Shown here: positions 7,457-15,409 of the stretch, piece by piece
Layout of the letters: every line of letters starts with the position of its first letter
Position numbering within the stretch: position 1 is the first letter of the stretch
Assembly (NCBI GenBank): GCA_035546295.1
Contig: DATKBT010000041.1
Location: 1-32,450, forward strand
Direction of reading: 5' to 3'
Source: DATKBT01 sp035546295
GTDB taxonomy: Bacteria > Acidobacteriota > Thermoanaerobaculia > Multivoradales > Multivoraceae
DNA: 32,450 bases
Position numbers and translations under genes: made by a program
Notes under the pieces: model-generated
The model's input: the letters and a program-made list of their open reading frames with translations, nothing else
Told to the model about the DNA's origin: nothing
The model's database searches: none

Positions 7457-8851
7457 CTAGGGCCCGCCGACCGGCGGGTACATCGCCGGCGGACGGTCGA
7501 GGTGGACCTCCTCGACATCGGCCCAGGGCACGTACTCGGGGCGCTCACGACCCTCGACGAAGATCAGCATGCCGGCATTCCCCTCGCCGAGGTCCCCGGT
7601 GCGCTCGAGCTGCAGCTCCTCGCCGTCATGGAGGATCACCCTGGCGAGCTCCGCGCCGCTTTCCTCGCGGCCGGGGAGCACGATCGAGGCGACCAGACCG
7701 AAGGGGATGGTGTAGTTCACGCCCTGGTAGGGGGCGTCGAGCGTCTCGGTGGTCTCGCTCTCGTCGAGGTCGTAGACGAGCCGGCCGGCATAGCGGTGGC
7801 CGGCTCGGGAGGCGACGCTGCCCGAGAGCGGGCGCCCCGGCGGGAAGTCGTCATAGGCTGGACCGCTGCCGCCGGGGCCGGGGCTGAAGTCGACGCGTTC
7901 GAAGGCGTCCCACGAGATCAGCACCCGACCGTAGCGCTCGTCGTCGACATAGATTCCCCGGTTCTCGCGGCTGACATGGCGGGTGTCGGAGAGCACGATG
8001 TCGCGGCCGTCGAGCAGCGTTACGAGGGCGCCGTCGCGCGCGTTGCGCGCGATCGAGCCGATGGCGTCGAAACGCAGACTGAGCTTGCCGTCGGAGGTGC
8101 GGCCCTCGAGCTGGTCGGAGCCGACGCACTCCTCCCGATTCCACTGGAGGAAGCCGGTGAAATCGCCCTGCGGCGTGCGCACCGTCCCGTGCAGCCGGCT
8201 GGGGGCGGCGCCCAGGCGGGGGGTGGGGAGGAGCTCGAGGGTGCGCATCTGCCGTTCCTTCAGATCGACGACGCCGCGCCCGTCGTCCCACACCCGCACG
8301 CCGTCGGCGAAGTCGTCGGCGGCGAAGCGGTCGAGGTCGAATACGGTCCCGCTCTTGAGAATCACCCGCAGGACACGGCCCTCGCGCGGTTCGATCCTCG
8401 CGATGTCGCCGAAGCGCGCCATGAACGGCCGGCCGAGCTCGATCTGACCCTCCCGCTGGGTGATCTCGATCCCGAAGACTTCGAGCGGGCGGCGCTCCTT
8501 CAGCTCCTCGGGCGGCACGTGCGCGGCCCAGGGGTTGTCGTCCTTGAAGCCGTTGAAATAGTCGCCCCAGAACCCTTCCTCGCCACTCCCGAAACGCAGC
8601 CGCCCCTCGTACGTGGCGCCATCATCGGTGGTGACGCGGCCGTAGAGGAAGCCGTTGTGGGCCTCCTCCGCCGCCACCGCCGCAGTCGAGGGGGCGTTCG
8701 CGGGCGAAGCCGCCGCGACGGGGTCGGCGTCCTGCTCGAGGACCCGGCGGCCGGCGGCGAGGGCCAGGGCTAGAGCGAGCAGCACGAGCACGGCGAACAC
8801 CCCGCCTGCGATGGTGGCTCTTCGCATGTCAGCAGATCCCGCAGACGACAC
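7457..8851 (-). CDS. Membrane-anchored protein with three-fold internal repeat, unknown function
   Basis: A protein of 464 residues; an in-frame ATG at 8827 would give 456. A membrane anchor or uncleaved signal spans about 15-34, and the rest should be extracytoplasmic. The soluble part holds three diverged copies of one unit, at about 70-202, 221-323 and 343-452. Each has a GxVxTxxGxxxxGxL-like strand pair, a middle segment like VRVILKSG, VTLLDGR or ARVILHDG, and a closing strand like ISWDAFERVDF. The pattern suggests repeated small beta domains. I do not recognise the family and see no enzyme motif. It is divergent from padR, sharing a 125-184 base upstream region with it. Confidence 0.75.
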   Translation of the reverse strand: MSSAGSADMRRATIAGGVFAVLVLLALALALAAGRRVLEQDADPVAAASPANAPSTAAVAAEEAHNGFLYGRVTTDDGATYEGRLRFGSGEEGFWGDYFNGFKDDNPWAAHVPPEELKERRPLEVFGIEITQREGQIELGRPFMARFGDIARIEPREGRVLRVILKSGTVFDLDRFAADDFADGVRVWDDGRGVVDLKERQMRTLELLPTPRLGAAPSRLHGTVRTPQGDFTGFLQWNREECVGSDQLEGRTSDGKLSLRFDAIGSIARNARDGALVTLLDGRDIVLSDTRHVSRENRGIYVDDERYGRVLISWDAFERVDFSPGPGGSGPAYDDFPPGRPLSGSVASRAGHRYAGRLVYDLDESETTETLDAPYQGVNYTIPFGLVASIVLPGREESGAELARVILHDGEELQLERTGDLGEGNAGMLIFVEGRERPEYVPWADVEEVHLDRPPAMYPPVGGP

Positions 8852-8935
8852 GAATCTCGTGCCGCGTTGCGGCCCGCCCTTCCTTACGCGCGCCGCGACG
8901 AGAGATTACCGCCGGGGTCACGCGGCACGCGAAAA

Positions 8936-8965
8936 TTGACTCGATGCATGCGTTACGCATATAGA
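8936..8965 (+). promoter_or_regulatory. Probable sigma70 promoter for padR and the ADOP permease
   Basis: TTGACT (8936-8941) and TATAGA (8960-8965) are separated by 18 bases, a good match to the vegetative promoter in otherwise GC-rich DNA. It reads toward padR. The inverted repeat at 8945-8980 overlaps its spacer and extends past the -10 element. Confidence 0.6.
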
Positions 8966-8980
8966 TGTGTGACGCATGCA
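8945..8980. promoter_or_regulatory. Inverted repeat, likely PadR operator
   Basis: TGCATGCGT (8945-8953) and ACGCATGCA (8972-8980) are perfect 9-bp inverted arms with centres 27 bases apart. They straddle the -10 element of the promoter ahead of padR, so a protein bound there would block transcription. PadR proteins commonly repress their own operon by binding dyads, which makes this the natural autoregulatory site. The link is inferred from position. Confidence 0.5.
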
Positions 8981-9035
8981 GCGACATGCCCGCCACCGCG
9001 AGGTCCGACCGGCCTTCGAGCCTCGGGAGCACGCC

Positions 9036-9389
9036 ATGGGAAACGACCGCGAACGCATCGCCGCCGCACCGCTGCGGCCGATCGAGTTCCACATCCTCCT
9101 GAGCCTGACGTCGGGCGAACGGCACGGCTACGGGATCATCCAGGACGCCGAGGCGCGGGGCTCGCGCGTGGACGTGGGGACGCTCTACCGAGCGCTGGCG
9201 CGCATGGCGGATCGAGGCCTGATCGAAGCGGCCGCGCGGCGGGGCGTGGCGGAAGCGGGAGAGGAGCGTCGGAACTACTACCGGATCACCGCGAAGGGCC
9301 TGCGAGTGGGTCGGGCGGAGGCCCGCCGGGTGGCGGATCTCGCCCGCGCCGCCCATGCGTGCGGCCTCCTGCAGGAGGCCGGCTCGTGA
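9036..9389 (+). CDS. PadR-family winged-helix transcriptional regulator
   Basis: A protein of 117 residues. The PadR winged-helix pattern is clear: an N-terminal helix (PIEFHILLSLTSGERHGYGI), a recognition segment VDVGTLYRALARMADRGLI, and the wing with ERRNYYRITAKG. PadR proteins are dimeric repressors, often of transporters. The ATG at 9036 was preferred because CGGGAG lies about six bases upstream; the frame is open back to an ATG at 8976, but that codon lies inside the inverted repeat. The stop overlaps the GTG of the permease gene as GTGA, so regulator and transporter are coupled. PadR next to a duplicated permease is the typical acidobacterial arrangement. Confidence 0.88.
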   Translation: MGNDRERIAAAPLRPIEFHILLSLTSGERHGYGIIQDAEARGSRVDVGTLYRALARMADRGLIEAAARRGVAEAGEERRNYYRITAKGLRVGRAEARRVADLARAAHACGLLQEAGS

Positions 9390-12106
9390 CTCGGCACGGC
9401 CGCTCCGCGAGCGAACGGTGGTTCCGGCTGCTGCTGCGGCTGTATCCGGTGGACTTCCGCGACGAGATGGGCGAAGGCTTCGTCGAGACCTACCTCGACC
9501 GGGCTCGCGCGGCGCGCGAACGGCGGGGGGCGCTCGGGTTGCTCGGAGTCTGGGGACGCGCCCTGTGGGATTCTCTGCGCAACGGACCGGGCGAGCGGGC
9601 GCGGCCGGCGGTCCGGTGGCGGCGCAGCGGCAACTGGGGCCGTGACATGGAGATGGCCGCGCGCCGATTGCTGCGCGCGCCGCTCTTCGTGCTGCTGGTG
9701 ACGGGCACGTTGACCGTGGGCCTCGGCGCCTTCGCCATGGTCTACGCGGTCGTGCATCACGTGCTGATCGCGCCGCTGCCGTACGAGCGACCGCAGGACC
9801 TGTACTTCGTGTGGCGCGACTATCGCGCGATTTTCGATCTGAGCAGGGGGTGGCTGGGCGGCACGGACATCGCCGAGCTGGACCGGACCGGCGACGCGCG
9901 CGCGCGCGTGATCGAGGCCGCGGCGGGGATGCGACTGGTGACCGCGACGCTGACGAGCCCGCGGCAGGAAGCGCCGCAAGAGATCCGGCAGATGATCGTC
10001 TCCCCTGGCCTGTTCGAGCTCCTCGGCGTGCGCGCGGCGACGGGCCGGACGTTCGGTTCGGAGGAGGTCGGCGAGGGCCGCCCGGCGGTCGCGGTCCTGA
10101 CCCACGGGCTGGCGAAGCGCCTGGGCGGCGAGGCCACGGCAGTGGAGAACCAGGTGCTGGAGAACCAGGTGCCGGAGAACCAGGTGCTGGGAACCGAGAT
10201 CCGGCTCGACGGCACACCCTACACGGTGATCGGCGTGATGGGCCGCGACTTCGGATTCGTGCGCCACGCGAGCCTGGGCCCGGCGGACGGGGCGGACGTG
10301 TACACCACCTTCCCGTTCGACCTCGCCGAGACGAACCCGGGAACGGGGGCGTACTCGGGGCTGATCCGGGTGCGTCCCGGCACCTCGCCGGAGCGGGTGG
10401 TTTCGCTCGTCGACGCGGTCGGCCGGCGGATCGACGAGCGGGACTTCCGCGGACGTGGAGTCCGGCTCTACCCGGTCGGCCTGGAGGAGGATCTGGTGGC
10501 GGGCGTTCGACCCGCTCTCGTCGTGCTCGGACTGGCGGGCGTCTTCCTCGTGCTCGTGCTGGCCGTCAACCTGGCGACGCTGCTGCTGGCGCGGGCGGCG
10601 CAGCGCGAGCAGGAGTTCGCGGTCGCCCGTGCGCTCGGCGCCAACGGCTTCGCGCTGATGCGGGCCACGCTGCTGGAGGGAGGCCTGCTCGGGCTCCTCG
10701 GCGGCGCCGGTGGCGCGCTCGCGGCGGTGTGGGGAACCCGCGCGCTGGTCGGGCTGGCGCCGTTGGACCTCCCGCGCAGAGACGCGATCGCGGTCGACCT
10801 GCCGGTAGCGGGCGTGGTCGTCGCGCTGGGCGGCGTGCTCGGCCTGCTCGCTGCGGCCGCACCGGCGCTCTGGTCGTCGCGGACGCGGCTGTCGGGGCTG
10901 CTGCGCAACGCGGCCGTGCGCGGGGGCGGCGGACCCGGCCGCATGCGCCGGGGGATGGTCGTCGTCCAGGTCGCGCTCTCGCTCGTGCTGCTCAGCACGG
11001 GCGGTCTGGTGGTTCGGAGCTTCGAGCGGCTGCTGCGCGCGGATCCCGGCTTCGACCCCGCGCATGTGCTCTCGCTGCGCGTCCCCGTGACCGAGTACCG
11101 CTACCCGGACGTGGCAGCGGCGGCGGCACTTCACGCGCGCATCATCGACGAGGTGCAGAGGCTGCCGGGGGTGCTCGCCGTGAGCGGCGCGTCGGCGCTC
11201 CCGCTGTCGGCAGGCGCCGACCAGTCGACGGTTTCTTTCCCGGGCGCACCCGGGAACACCGGCGAAGAGGAACGGGACCATCCACTCGCCGACTACATCG
11301 GCGTTCGGCCCGGCTACTTCGAGGTTCTCGGGATCGCGCTGCTCGAGGGGCGCACGTTCGCGGAGGCTGCGGAAACGCCGTCCGAAACCGTGATCGACGA
11401 GATGCTGGCGGCGCAGTTCTTCCCTGCCGGCGGGGCCGTCGGTCGAGAGCTGCTGTTGGGCGACGATCCGTTCACGGTCATCGGCGTCGTCGCGCACGCG
11501 CGCCTCTACGACGTGCACGCTGACGGCCGGCCGCAGATCTTCGTGCGGTCCGACGAAGCCGGCTACGCCACGCTCTCGTTCGTCGTGCGCTCGGAACAGC
11601 CGCCGGAGCGCATCGCCGCCTCGGTGCAGGCCGCGATCCGCACCATCGATCCCAAGCTCGCCATCGCCGACGTCCGCTCCATGGACGCGGTGGTCGCCGA
11701 ATCGCTCCGCCAGCCGCGACTCAGCGCGGTGCTCATCGCGGGCTTCGCGCTGGGGGCTCTGCTGCTGGCGGCGATGGGTCTGTTCGGCATCGTCTCCGGC
11801 GCGGTGACGAGCCGCCGGCACGAGCTCGCGGTGCGCCTCGCGCTCGGCGCCGATCCCGGTCGCGTGCTCCGCCTGGTGCTGCGCGAGGGCGTCGCCCTGG
11901 TCGCCGTGGGTCTGCTGATCGGCGTGCCCGGGGTGCTCGCAGCGGGCCGCGCTGCCCGCGCGATTCTCGTCGACGTCTCACCGACCGATCCGCTCACGCT
12001 CGGCGCCGTCGGGCTCACGCTGGTGCTGATCGCGACGCTCGCGTGCTACATCCCCGCCCGTCGCGCCGTCCGCATCGACCCGCCGCGCTCGTTGCGACAA
12101 GAGTGA
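9386..12106 (+). CDS. Duplicated FtsX/MacB-type ABC permease (ADOP family)
   Basis: An inner-membrane protein of 906 residues. About 95 cytoplasmic residues at the N-terminus, with a LYPVDFRDEMGEGF-type prefix motif, are followed by a helix at about 97-117. The rest is two copies of the MacB unit: a periplasmic core domain, then an FtsX-like helix block near 375-500, then a second core and a C-terminal helix block at about 780-900. The GTG start overlaps the padR stop and has AGGAGG seven bases upstream. No ATP-binding gene is adjacent, as expected for acidobacterial duplicated orphan permeases; the energising ATPase, if any, must be encoded elsewhere. The substrate is unknown. A short in-frame repeat lies in the first core domain. 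The open frame upstream of 9386 is antisense-like and not part of the gene. Confidence 0.9.
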   Translation: MTRHGRSASERWFRLLLRLYPVDFRDEMGEGFVETYLDRARAARERRGALGLLGVWGRALWDSLRNGPGERARPAVRWRRSGNWGRDMEMAARRLLRAPLFVLLVTGTLTVGLGAFAMVYAVVHHVLIAPLPYERPQDLYFVWRDYRAIFDLSRGWLGGTDIAELDRTGDARARVIEAAAGMRLVTATLTSPRQEAPQEIRQMIVSPGLFELLGVRAATGRTFGSEEVGEGRPAVAVLTHGLAKRLGGEATAVENQVLENQVPENQVLGTEIRLDGTPYTVIGVMGRDFGFVRHASLGPADGADVYTTFPFDLAETNPGTGAYSGLIRVRPGTSPERVVSLVDAVGRRIDERDFRGRGVRLYPVGLEEDLVAGVRPALVVLGLAGVFLVLVLAVNLATLLLARAAQREQEFAVARALGANGFALMRATLLEGGLLGLLGGAGGALAAVWGTRALVGLAPLDLPRRDAIAVDLPVAGVVVALGGVLGLLAAAAPALWSSRTRLSGLLRNAAVRGGGGPGRMRRGMVVVQVALSLVLLSTGGLVVRSFERLLRADPGFDPAHVLSLRVPVTEYRYPDVAAAAALHARIIDEVQRLPGVLAVSGASALPLSAGADQSTVSFPGAPGNTGEEERDHPLADYIGVRPGYFEVLGIALLEGRTFAEAAETPSETVIDEMLAAQFFPAGGAVGRELLLGDDPFTVIGVVAHARLYDVHADGRPQIFVRSDEAGYATLSFVVRSEQPPERIAASVQAAIRTIDPKLAIADVRSMDAVVAESLRQPRLSAVLIAGFALGALLLAAMGLFGIVSGAVTSRRHELAVRLALGADPGRVLRLVLREGVALVAVGLLIGVPGVLAAGRAARAILVDVSPTDPLTLGAVGLTLVLIATLACYIPARRAVRIDPPRSLRQE
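10145..10189 (+). repeat. In-frame 15-bp tandem repeat, three copies
   Basis: Three near-identical 15-bp units encode ENQVL, ENQVP and ENQVL (residues 254-268 of the permease). They lie in a loop of the first periplasmic core domain. The reading frame is kept, so copy number could vary without breaking the protein. Confidence 0.9.
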
Positions 12107-12157
12107 GCGGCCGCGCCTCCCGACGGGCCGGGGGGATCTGATCGCGACGGCCGGCTC
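12105..12157. terminator. Inverted repeat joining two convergent stop codons
   Basis: GAGCGGCCG (12105-12113) and CGGCCGGCTC (12148-12157) are complementary apart from one bulged base. The arms include bases of both stop codons, those of the permease (plus) and the M55 protein (minus). It could end transcripts from both sides, but there is no T-run and the loop is 34 bases, so this is tentative. Confidence 0.3.
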
Positions 12158-13103
12158 AGGGCTCGAGGTCGATCCGGTAGTCGCCCAGGAATTCGAGGAT
12201 CCGCGAGGCCTCCACCATGTCTTGGGCCCGGAAGCTCACGGAGTGAGCGTCAGGCCGCTCGAAGATCGGCAGCAGGGCCAACAGCTGACTCGGCTGATAG
12301 TGCTTGAAGCGAACCGTCACCTCGACCGGCGTGTCGACGCGGAAGGGTCGGACGCTTCCGATCCTGCGCACCGCGCGCTCGGCCGCCGTGCGGATCAGCT
12401 GTCGGCCGGCGGCGGGCGTGAGGCTGTCCGCAGCGTGAAAGGAGAGTGCTCGCTTGACCACCGCGACCTCGAGGCTGGGAAGGAAGCGGCGGGCGCTCTC
12501 CGCGATCGCGTCGTCGCCCGAGAGCATGAGCACCGGCACCCCGAAGTGACCGGCGATTGCCGCCCCCCAAAGGGCCTCGGAAGCCGGCTCGCCGTTGAGC
12601 ACCAGGCCGGTGAGGTTGGCGCTCGACATGGTGTGGGCCCGAACTCCGTTCGGGTTGGTGGTGCCGGCGTGGAAGCCGACGAAGAGAACGCCGTCGACGT
12701 CCTGGTCCACCCCCTCCACCATTCCCAGGGTGCGCGGCCACGAACGGATCACCCGCACGTCCTCGGGGAACCGTTCGATGAGCAGGTTCTGTCCGTTGCC
12801 GTGGGAGTCGGCGACCAGGATCCGGCCGGCTCCGGCGGCGCGTGCGCCCTCCATCGCCGCCAGCACCTCGTCGGTCATGAACTCCCGGAACCTCTGGTAC
12901 TCGAAGCCGGTCGGCCCGAGCTGCTCGGAGGTCACGACGCCGGTCACCCCCTCCATGTCGGCCACGATCAGGATCGCGGGCCCCGGCGGAGCGAGCTCCG
13001 GCTGCTGAGCGAGGACCGGACCCACCGCGACCAGGGCGAAGAGCAGGCCGAGGGGGGCGGTGCGGCGCTCCGCCGGCGAGCTCGTCGAGAGGCATCCATC
13101 CAT
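12156..13103 (-). CDS. Secreted M55-family D-aminopeptidase-like protein (DppA-like)
   Basis: A protein of 315 residues. Residues 1-32 form a signal peptide with a hydrophobic core and a VLA-QQ type cleavage site. The mature part matches M55 zinc peptidases: Asp49 and Glu51 in ADMEGV, His101 in DSHGNG, His145 in GFHAGTT, and Glu176 in an NGEPASEALW segment. These correspond to the metal ligands of Bacillus DppA, which cleaves D-amino acid peptides; here the substrate would be met outside the cytoplasm, perhaps wall-derived peptides. The ATG at 13103 was chosen for AAGGAG six bases upstream; the frame continues to 13271 but that part is basic and unlike a protein. It is convergent with the permease and has no dpp transport genes beside it, so a scavenging or turnover role is inferred. 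Confidence 0.87.
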   Translation of the reverse strand: MDGCLSTSSPAERRTAPLGLLFALVAVGPVLAQQPELAPPGPAILIVADMEGVTGVVTSEQLGPTGFEYQRFREFMTDEVLAAMEGARAAGAGRILVADSHGNGQNLLIERFPEDVRVIRSWPRTLGMVEGVDQDVDGVLFVGFHAGTTNPNGVRAHTMSSANLTGLVLNGEPASEALWGAAIAGHFGVPVLMLSGDDAIAESARRFLPSLEVAVVKRALSFHAADSLTPAAGRQLIRTAAERAVRRIGSVRPFRVDTPVEVTVRFKHYQPSQLLALLPIFERPDAHSVSFRAQDMVEASRILEFLGDYRIDLEP

Positions 13104-13329
13104 CCGTCTCTCCTTTCCCGAGAACCGAGCGCTGCGACTCCGCACGCTCCCACGGCGCATCGCAGAGCCACCGCGGGGCTGGGACGACTCGGCGTACGAA
13201 CCGGGGACGTGACGGTGCCGTGGTGCTCTCCCGCAGCAGCGCGAAGAAGTCTCCCAGTCTGCTCCAAGCATGCATCGCCGGTCAAAGCAGCGTGGCGAGG
13301 AACGGTGGTCGAACCGGCTCTCGCGAGTC

Positions 13330-13836
13330 TCAGCGCTCGGACGGCGCGTCCCGCTCCTCGATCAACGCGCGAAGCACCTCGACCTCGATCAGGTCCTTGG
13401 GGCGCGCGGCGGCTCGCTTCATGGCGACGAGGTCCTCGAGGGCCGCGACCTGGACGACGAGGCCTTCCTCGATGCGCAGGCGCTCGGCCGTGCGAGCCAG
13501 CGACTCGTATCCGTCGGCACCCGCCGGACGGCCCAGGATGTCGAGGTTGCCGGCGCTCGTCTCGAACGTGAAGGCGTCCCCCATCTCGAGCGTTCGCGCT
13601 TCGAGCTGGAACGGGACCTCCTCCGGAACTCCGCGCAACCTGGCGCCGAGGACGCGCAACGCCTTGGTCAGCGCCTCGAGGTTGTCGCGGTCTCGCGCGT
13701 AGCAGAGGTCCAGGTCGTTGGTGACGGTCGGTGAGCCCTGGAGGCGGCCGGCGAGGGCACCGATCAGGACGTAGGCGACGCGATGCTCGGCCAGCGCGCG
13801 CAGGATGCGCAGCGGGTCGAACGCGGCGGCGCTCAT
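13330..13836 (-). CDS. Nucleotidyltransferase-fold protein, putative toxin of an XRE pair
   Basis: A protein of 168 residues. Residues 23-45 follow the minimal nucleotidyltransferase pattern: a glycine-rich turn (LIGALAG), then GSPTVTNDLDL with the metal-binding Asp41 and Asp43. Further on, an AALEDLVAMKRAAARPKDLIE segment is typical of AbiEii/DUF6036-like proteins. Such proteins next to small DNA-binding partners often act as toxins that modify tRNA or proteins, but some are not toxic. The start ATG at 13836 overlaps the stop of the upstream XRE gene as ATGA, the usual antitoxin-first order. The toxin label comes from context; the fold is reasonably certain. Confidence 0.78.
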   Translation of the reverse strand: MSAAAFDPLRILRALAEHRVAYVLIGALAGRLQGSPTVTNDLDLCYARDRDNLEALTKALRVLGARLRGVPEEVPFQLEARTLEMGDAFTFETSAGNLDILGRPAGADGYESLARTAERLRIEEGLVVQVAALEDLVAMKRAAARPKDLIEVEVLRALIEERDAPSER

Positions 13837-14153
13837 TCGACCCGTCGCGTGGCGCTCAGCAGGTCTTCGAGGTTGGCCGCCTCCCTCGTCGCGAGCTCGA
13901 GGCGCTCCGCCGGACTCAGCGCCAGGAGCCGCCGGATCGTCGTCCGATCGACGTTCGCCTCGGGAGCCGGCTCGAGGCAGAGCCGGTACCCGGCAGCGCG
14001 GAGGAGCCGCTGCAGCGTGTCGATTCGCGGTTGCGAGCGGCCGCTCTCGACGCGGGCGACCTCGGGTTGCGACACTCCAGCACGAAACGCGAGCTGGCGC
14101 TGGCTCTGACCGCTCTTTCGGCGAGCGTAGCAGAGAAAAGCCCCTGGACTCAT
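13833..14153 (-). CDS. XRE-type helix-turn-helix protein, putative antitoxin
   Basis: A protein of 106 residues. Residues about 10-60 form an XRE helix-turn-helix (SGQSQRQLAFRAGVSQPEV, then VESGRSQPRIDTL). The C-terminal half has an ALSPAERLELATREAA-type helix common in HTH partners of nucleotidyltransferases. It probably represses its own promoter and may neutralise the downstream protein. The ribosome binding site before the ATG at 14153 is weak. The DNA just upstream is unusually AT-rich for this window and contains nested inverted repeats, as expected for an autoregulated module. Confidence 0.78.
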   Translation of the reverse strand: MSPGAFLCYARRKSGQSQRQLAFRAGVSQPEVARVESGRSQPRIDTLQRLLRAAGYRLCLEPAPEANVDRTTIRRLLALSPAERLELATREAANLEDLLSATRRVE

Positions 14154-14164
14154 ATCGTAGATCT

Positions 14165-14191
14165 TATCTGTTAGATAGCGTAAAAGCTATC
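14165..14191. promoter_or_regulatory. Overlapping inverted repeats upstream of the XRE gene
   Basis: GATAGC (14174-14179) and GCTATC (14186-14191) are perfect inverted arms around GTAAAA. A second dyad, TATCT (14165-14169) with AGATA (14173-14177), overlaps it. Both lie 12-38 bases upstream of the XRE start in an AT-rich patch, the natural place for an operator. No strong -35/-10 pair could be assigned. Confidence 0.45.
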
Positions 14192-14359
14192 AGCGATTCG
14201 GAAGCCGAGGCTCAGATTCGGTAGGGCTGGTCCTCGCTGCGCCCCGTCCGGAGGCCCGGCCGTCACGTCCCTCCGGTTCTCGCCCTGGCCGGCGAGACAT
14301 GGCATTCGCTAGGCTCGCCGACCTCGCACCGACACGGCCCACATCTGGAGACACCGACG

Positions 14360-14779
14360 ATGAGCCTCAATCCGTACCTCAACTTCGATGGCGACTGCCG
14401 AGACGCGTTCGAGCACTATCGCTCGGTGTTCGGCGGCGACTTCGTCACGCTCATGACCTTCGGAGACGGACCGGAGGGCATGCCGGTCGGCGAGGGTGAC
14501 CGGGACAAGGTCACGCACGTCTCGCTACCGATCGGCTCGAGCGTGCTGATGGGAAGTGACGTCCCGAGCGAGGGCCCCGGCGCCGGCCACAACGTGGGCA
14601 ACAACGTGCACGTCTCCTACGAGCCGCCGAGCCGGGCGGCCGGCGACGAGCAGTTCACGCGTCTCGCCGATGGCGGCACGGTCACTATGCCGCTCGGCGA
14701 TCAGTTCTGGGGCGCCTACTTCGGGAGCTGCACCGACCGGTTCGGCGTGAACTGGATGTTCAACCTCCGCAACGGCTGA
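14360..14779 (+). CDS. VOC-family (PhnB-like) protein
   Basis: A protein of 139 residues in the vicinal oxygen chelate/glyoxalase superfamily. It starts with the typical PhnB-like pattern (LNPYLNFDGDCRDAFEHYRSVFGG), has the middle HVSLPIGSSVLMGSD strand, and ends with WGAYFGSCTDRFGVNWMFN, all in the usual order. Members bind metal or small ligands and include resistance proteins and isomerases; the specific role cannot be read from sequence. The ATG at 14360 is preceded by GGAG about ten bases upstream. It stands alone, divergent from the XRE/nucleotidyltransferase pair. Confidence 0.88.
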   Translation: MSLNPYLNFDGDCRDAFEHYRSVFGGDFVTLMTFGDGPEGMPVGEGDRDKVTHVSLPIGSSVLMGSDVPSEGPGAGHNVGNNVHVSYEPPSRAAGDEQFTRLADGGTVTMPLGDQFWGAYFGSCTDRFGVNWMFNLRNG

Positions 14780-15115
14780 GGGCTGCGCTCCGAAGTCGGC
14801 GGGCAGGTGGACTCGTGCGTGCTGTGCGCGCGCCGGAGTCGGGCCGCACCTGCATCGTCGCCACGCCACAGCGGTCTGTGTGCTCCTCGTCCTCGCCGCC
14901 AGCGGCGGCGGAGGCGAGGGCCGCACCCGAGATGCCACCCGGGTCGTCGGCGGACGCCGAGCCCGAGCGGCCGCTGATCTCTTTGGAAGCGCTGTTCGCG
15001 CCGACCCGGTAGGCGGCGCCTCGGGTCAGCCCGGACGGGCTGGCTGAGCTGGAGCGAACCCGTCGTCTTCACGCGCAACGGTCGGCCGGCAAAGGCCTTC
15101 GAACAACCCGCCGAC
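14780..15115. other. Intergenic region with GC-rich hairpins and possible gene remnants
   Basis: No complete gene is supported. A 7-bp hairpin (CGCCGCC 14894-14900, GGCGGCG 14904-14910) and a 6-bp hairpin (CAGCCC 15027-15032, GGGCTG 15037-15042) are present, neither followed by a T-run. In the frame of the next gene, codons from about 15041 read like protein (SWSEPVVFTRNGRPAKAF) although no ATG, GTG or TTG start precedes them after the stop at 14975. This suggests a truncated or frameshifted gene. Confidence 0.4.
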
Positions 15116-15409
15116 GTGCCGGTGATCCCTGGCGGCGTGCCGGTGAGCTTCCGTCGTGTCGAGCCTTCGATCGACGACCTGGAGCACCGCGTCGACGAGG
15201 TACAACGCGCCTGCGAAAGTCACGATCTCGAGCGCGCCGCCACCCTGGCGGCGAGCGTGACCCGGAACCTGGAGCTGCACTTCGTCGATCGCTCGAACCC
15301 CGGCGCACTCCCGGACCGCCACCGGCTCATGGTCGAACGACTCGACGAGCTCGTGCGAGAGAACGACCTTTCCTCAGCCCTCAGCGACACTCCGGGTGAA
15401 CGGGGATGA
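15116..15409 (+). CDS. Hypothetical small helical protein, possibly truncated
   Basis: A protein of 97 residues from a GTG at 15116. The middle (about residues 18-85) is strongly helical with charged heptad-like spacing, and codon use has the GC third-position bias of real genes. I do not recognise a family. The start is doubtful: no ribosome binding site is visible, and protein-like codons continue upstream without a start codon, so this may be the surviving 3' part of a decayed gene. Confidence 0.38.
   Translation: MPVIPGGVPVSFRRVEPSIDDLEHRVDEVQRACESHDLERAATLAASVTRNLELHFVDRSNPGALPDRHRLMVERLDELVRENDLSSALSDTPGERG

Noticed and set aside
9278..11821. An 847-codon frame antisense to the permease
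   Set aside because: Composition is Arg/Gln/His-rich with no domain; the plus strand carries a clear protein.
8867..12106. Extended 1,079-codon start for the ADOP permease
   Set aside because: The extension overlaps padR out of frame; the GTG at 9386 with AGGAGG fits better.
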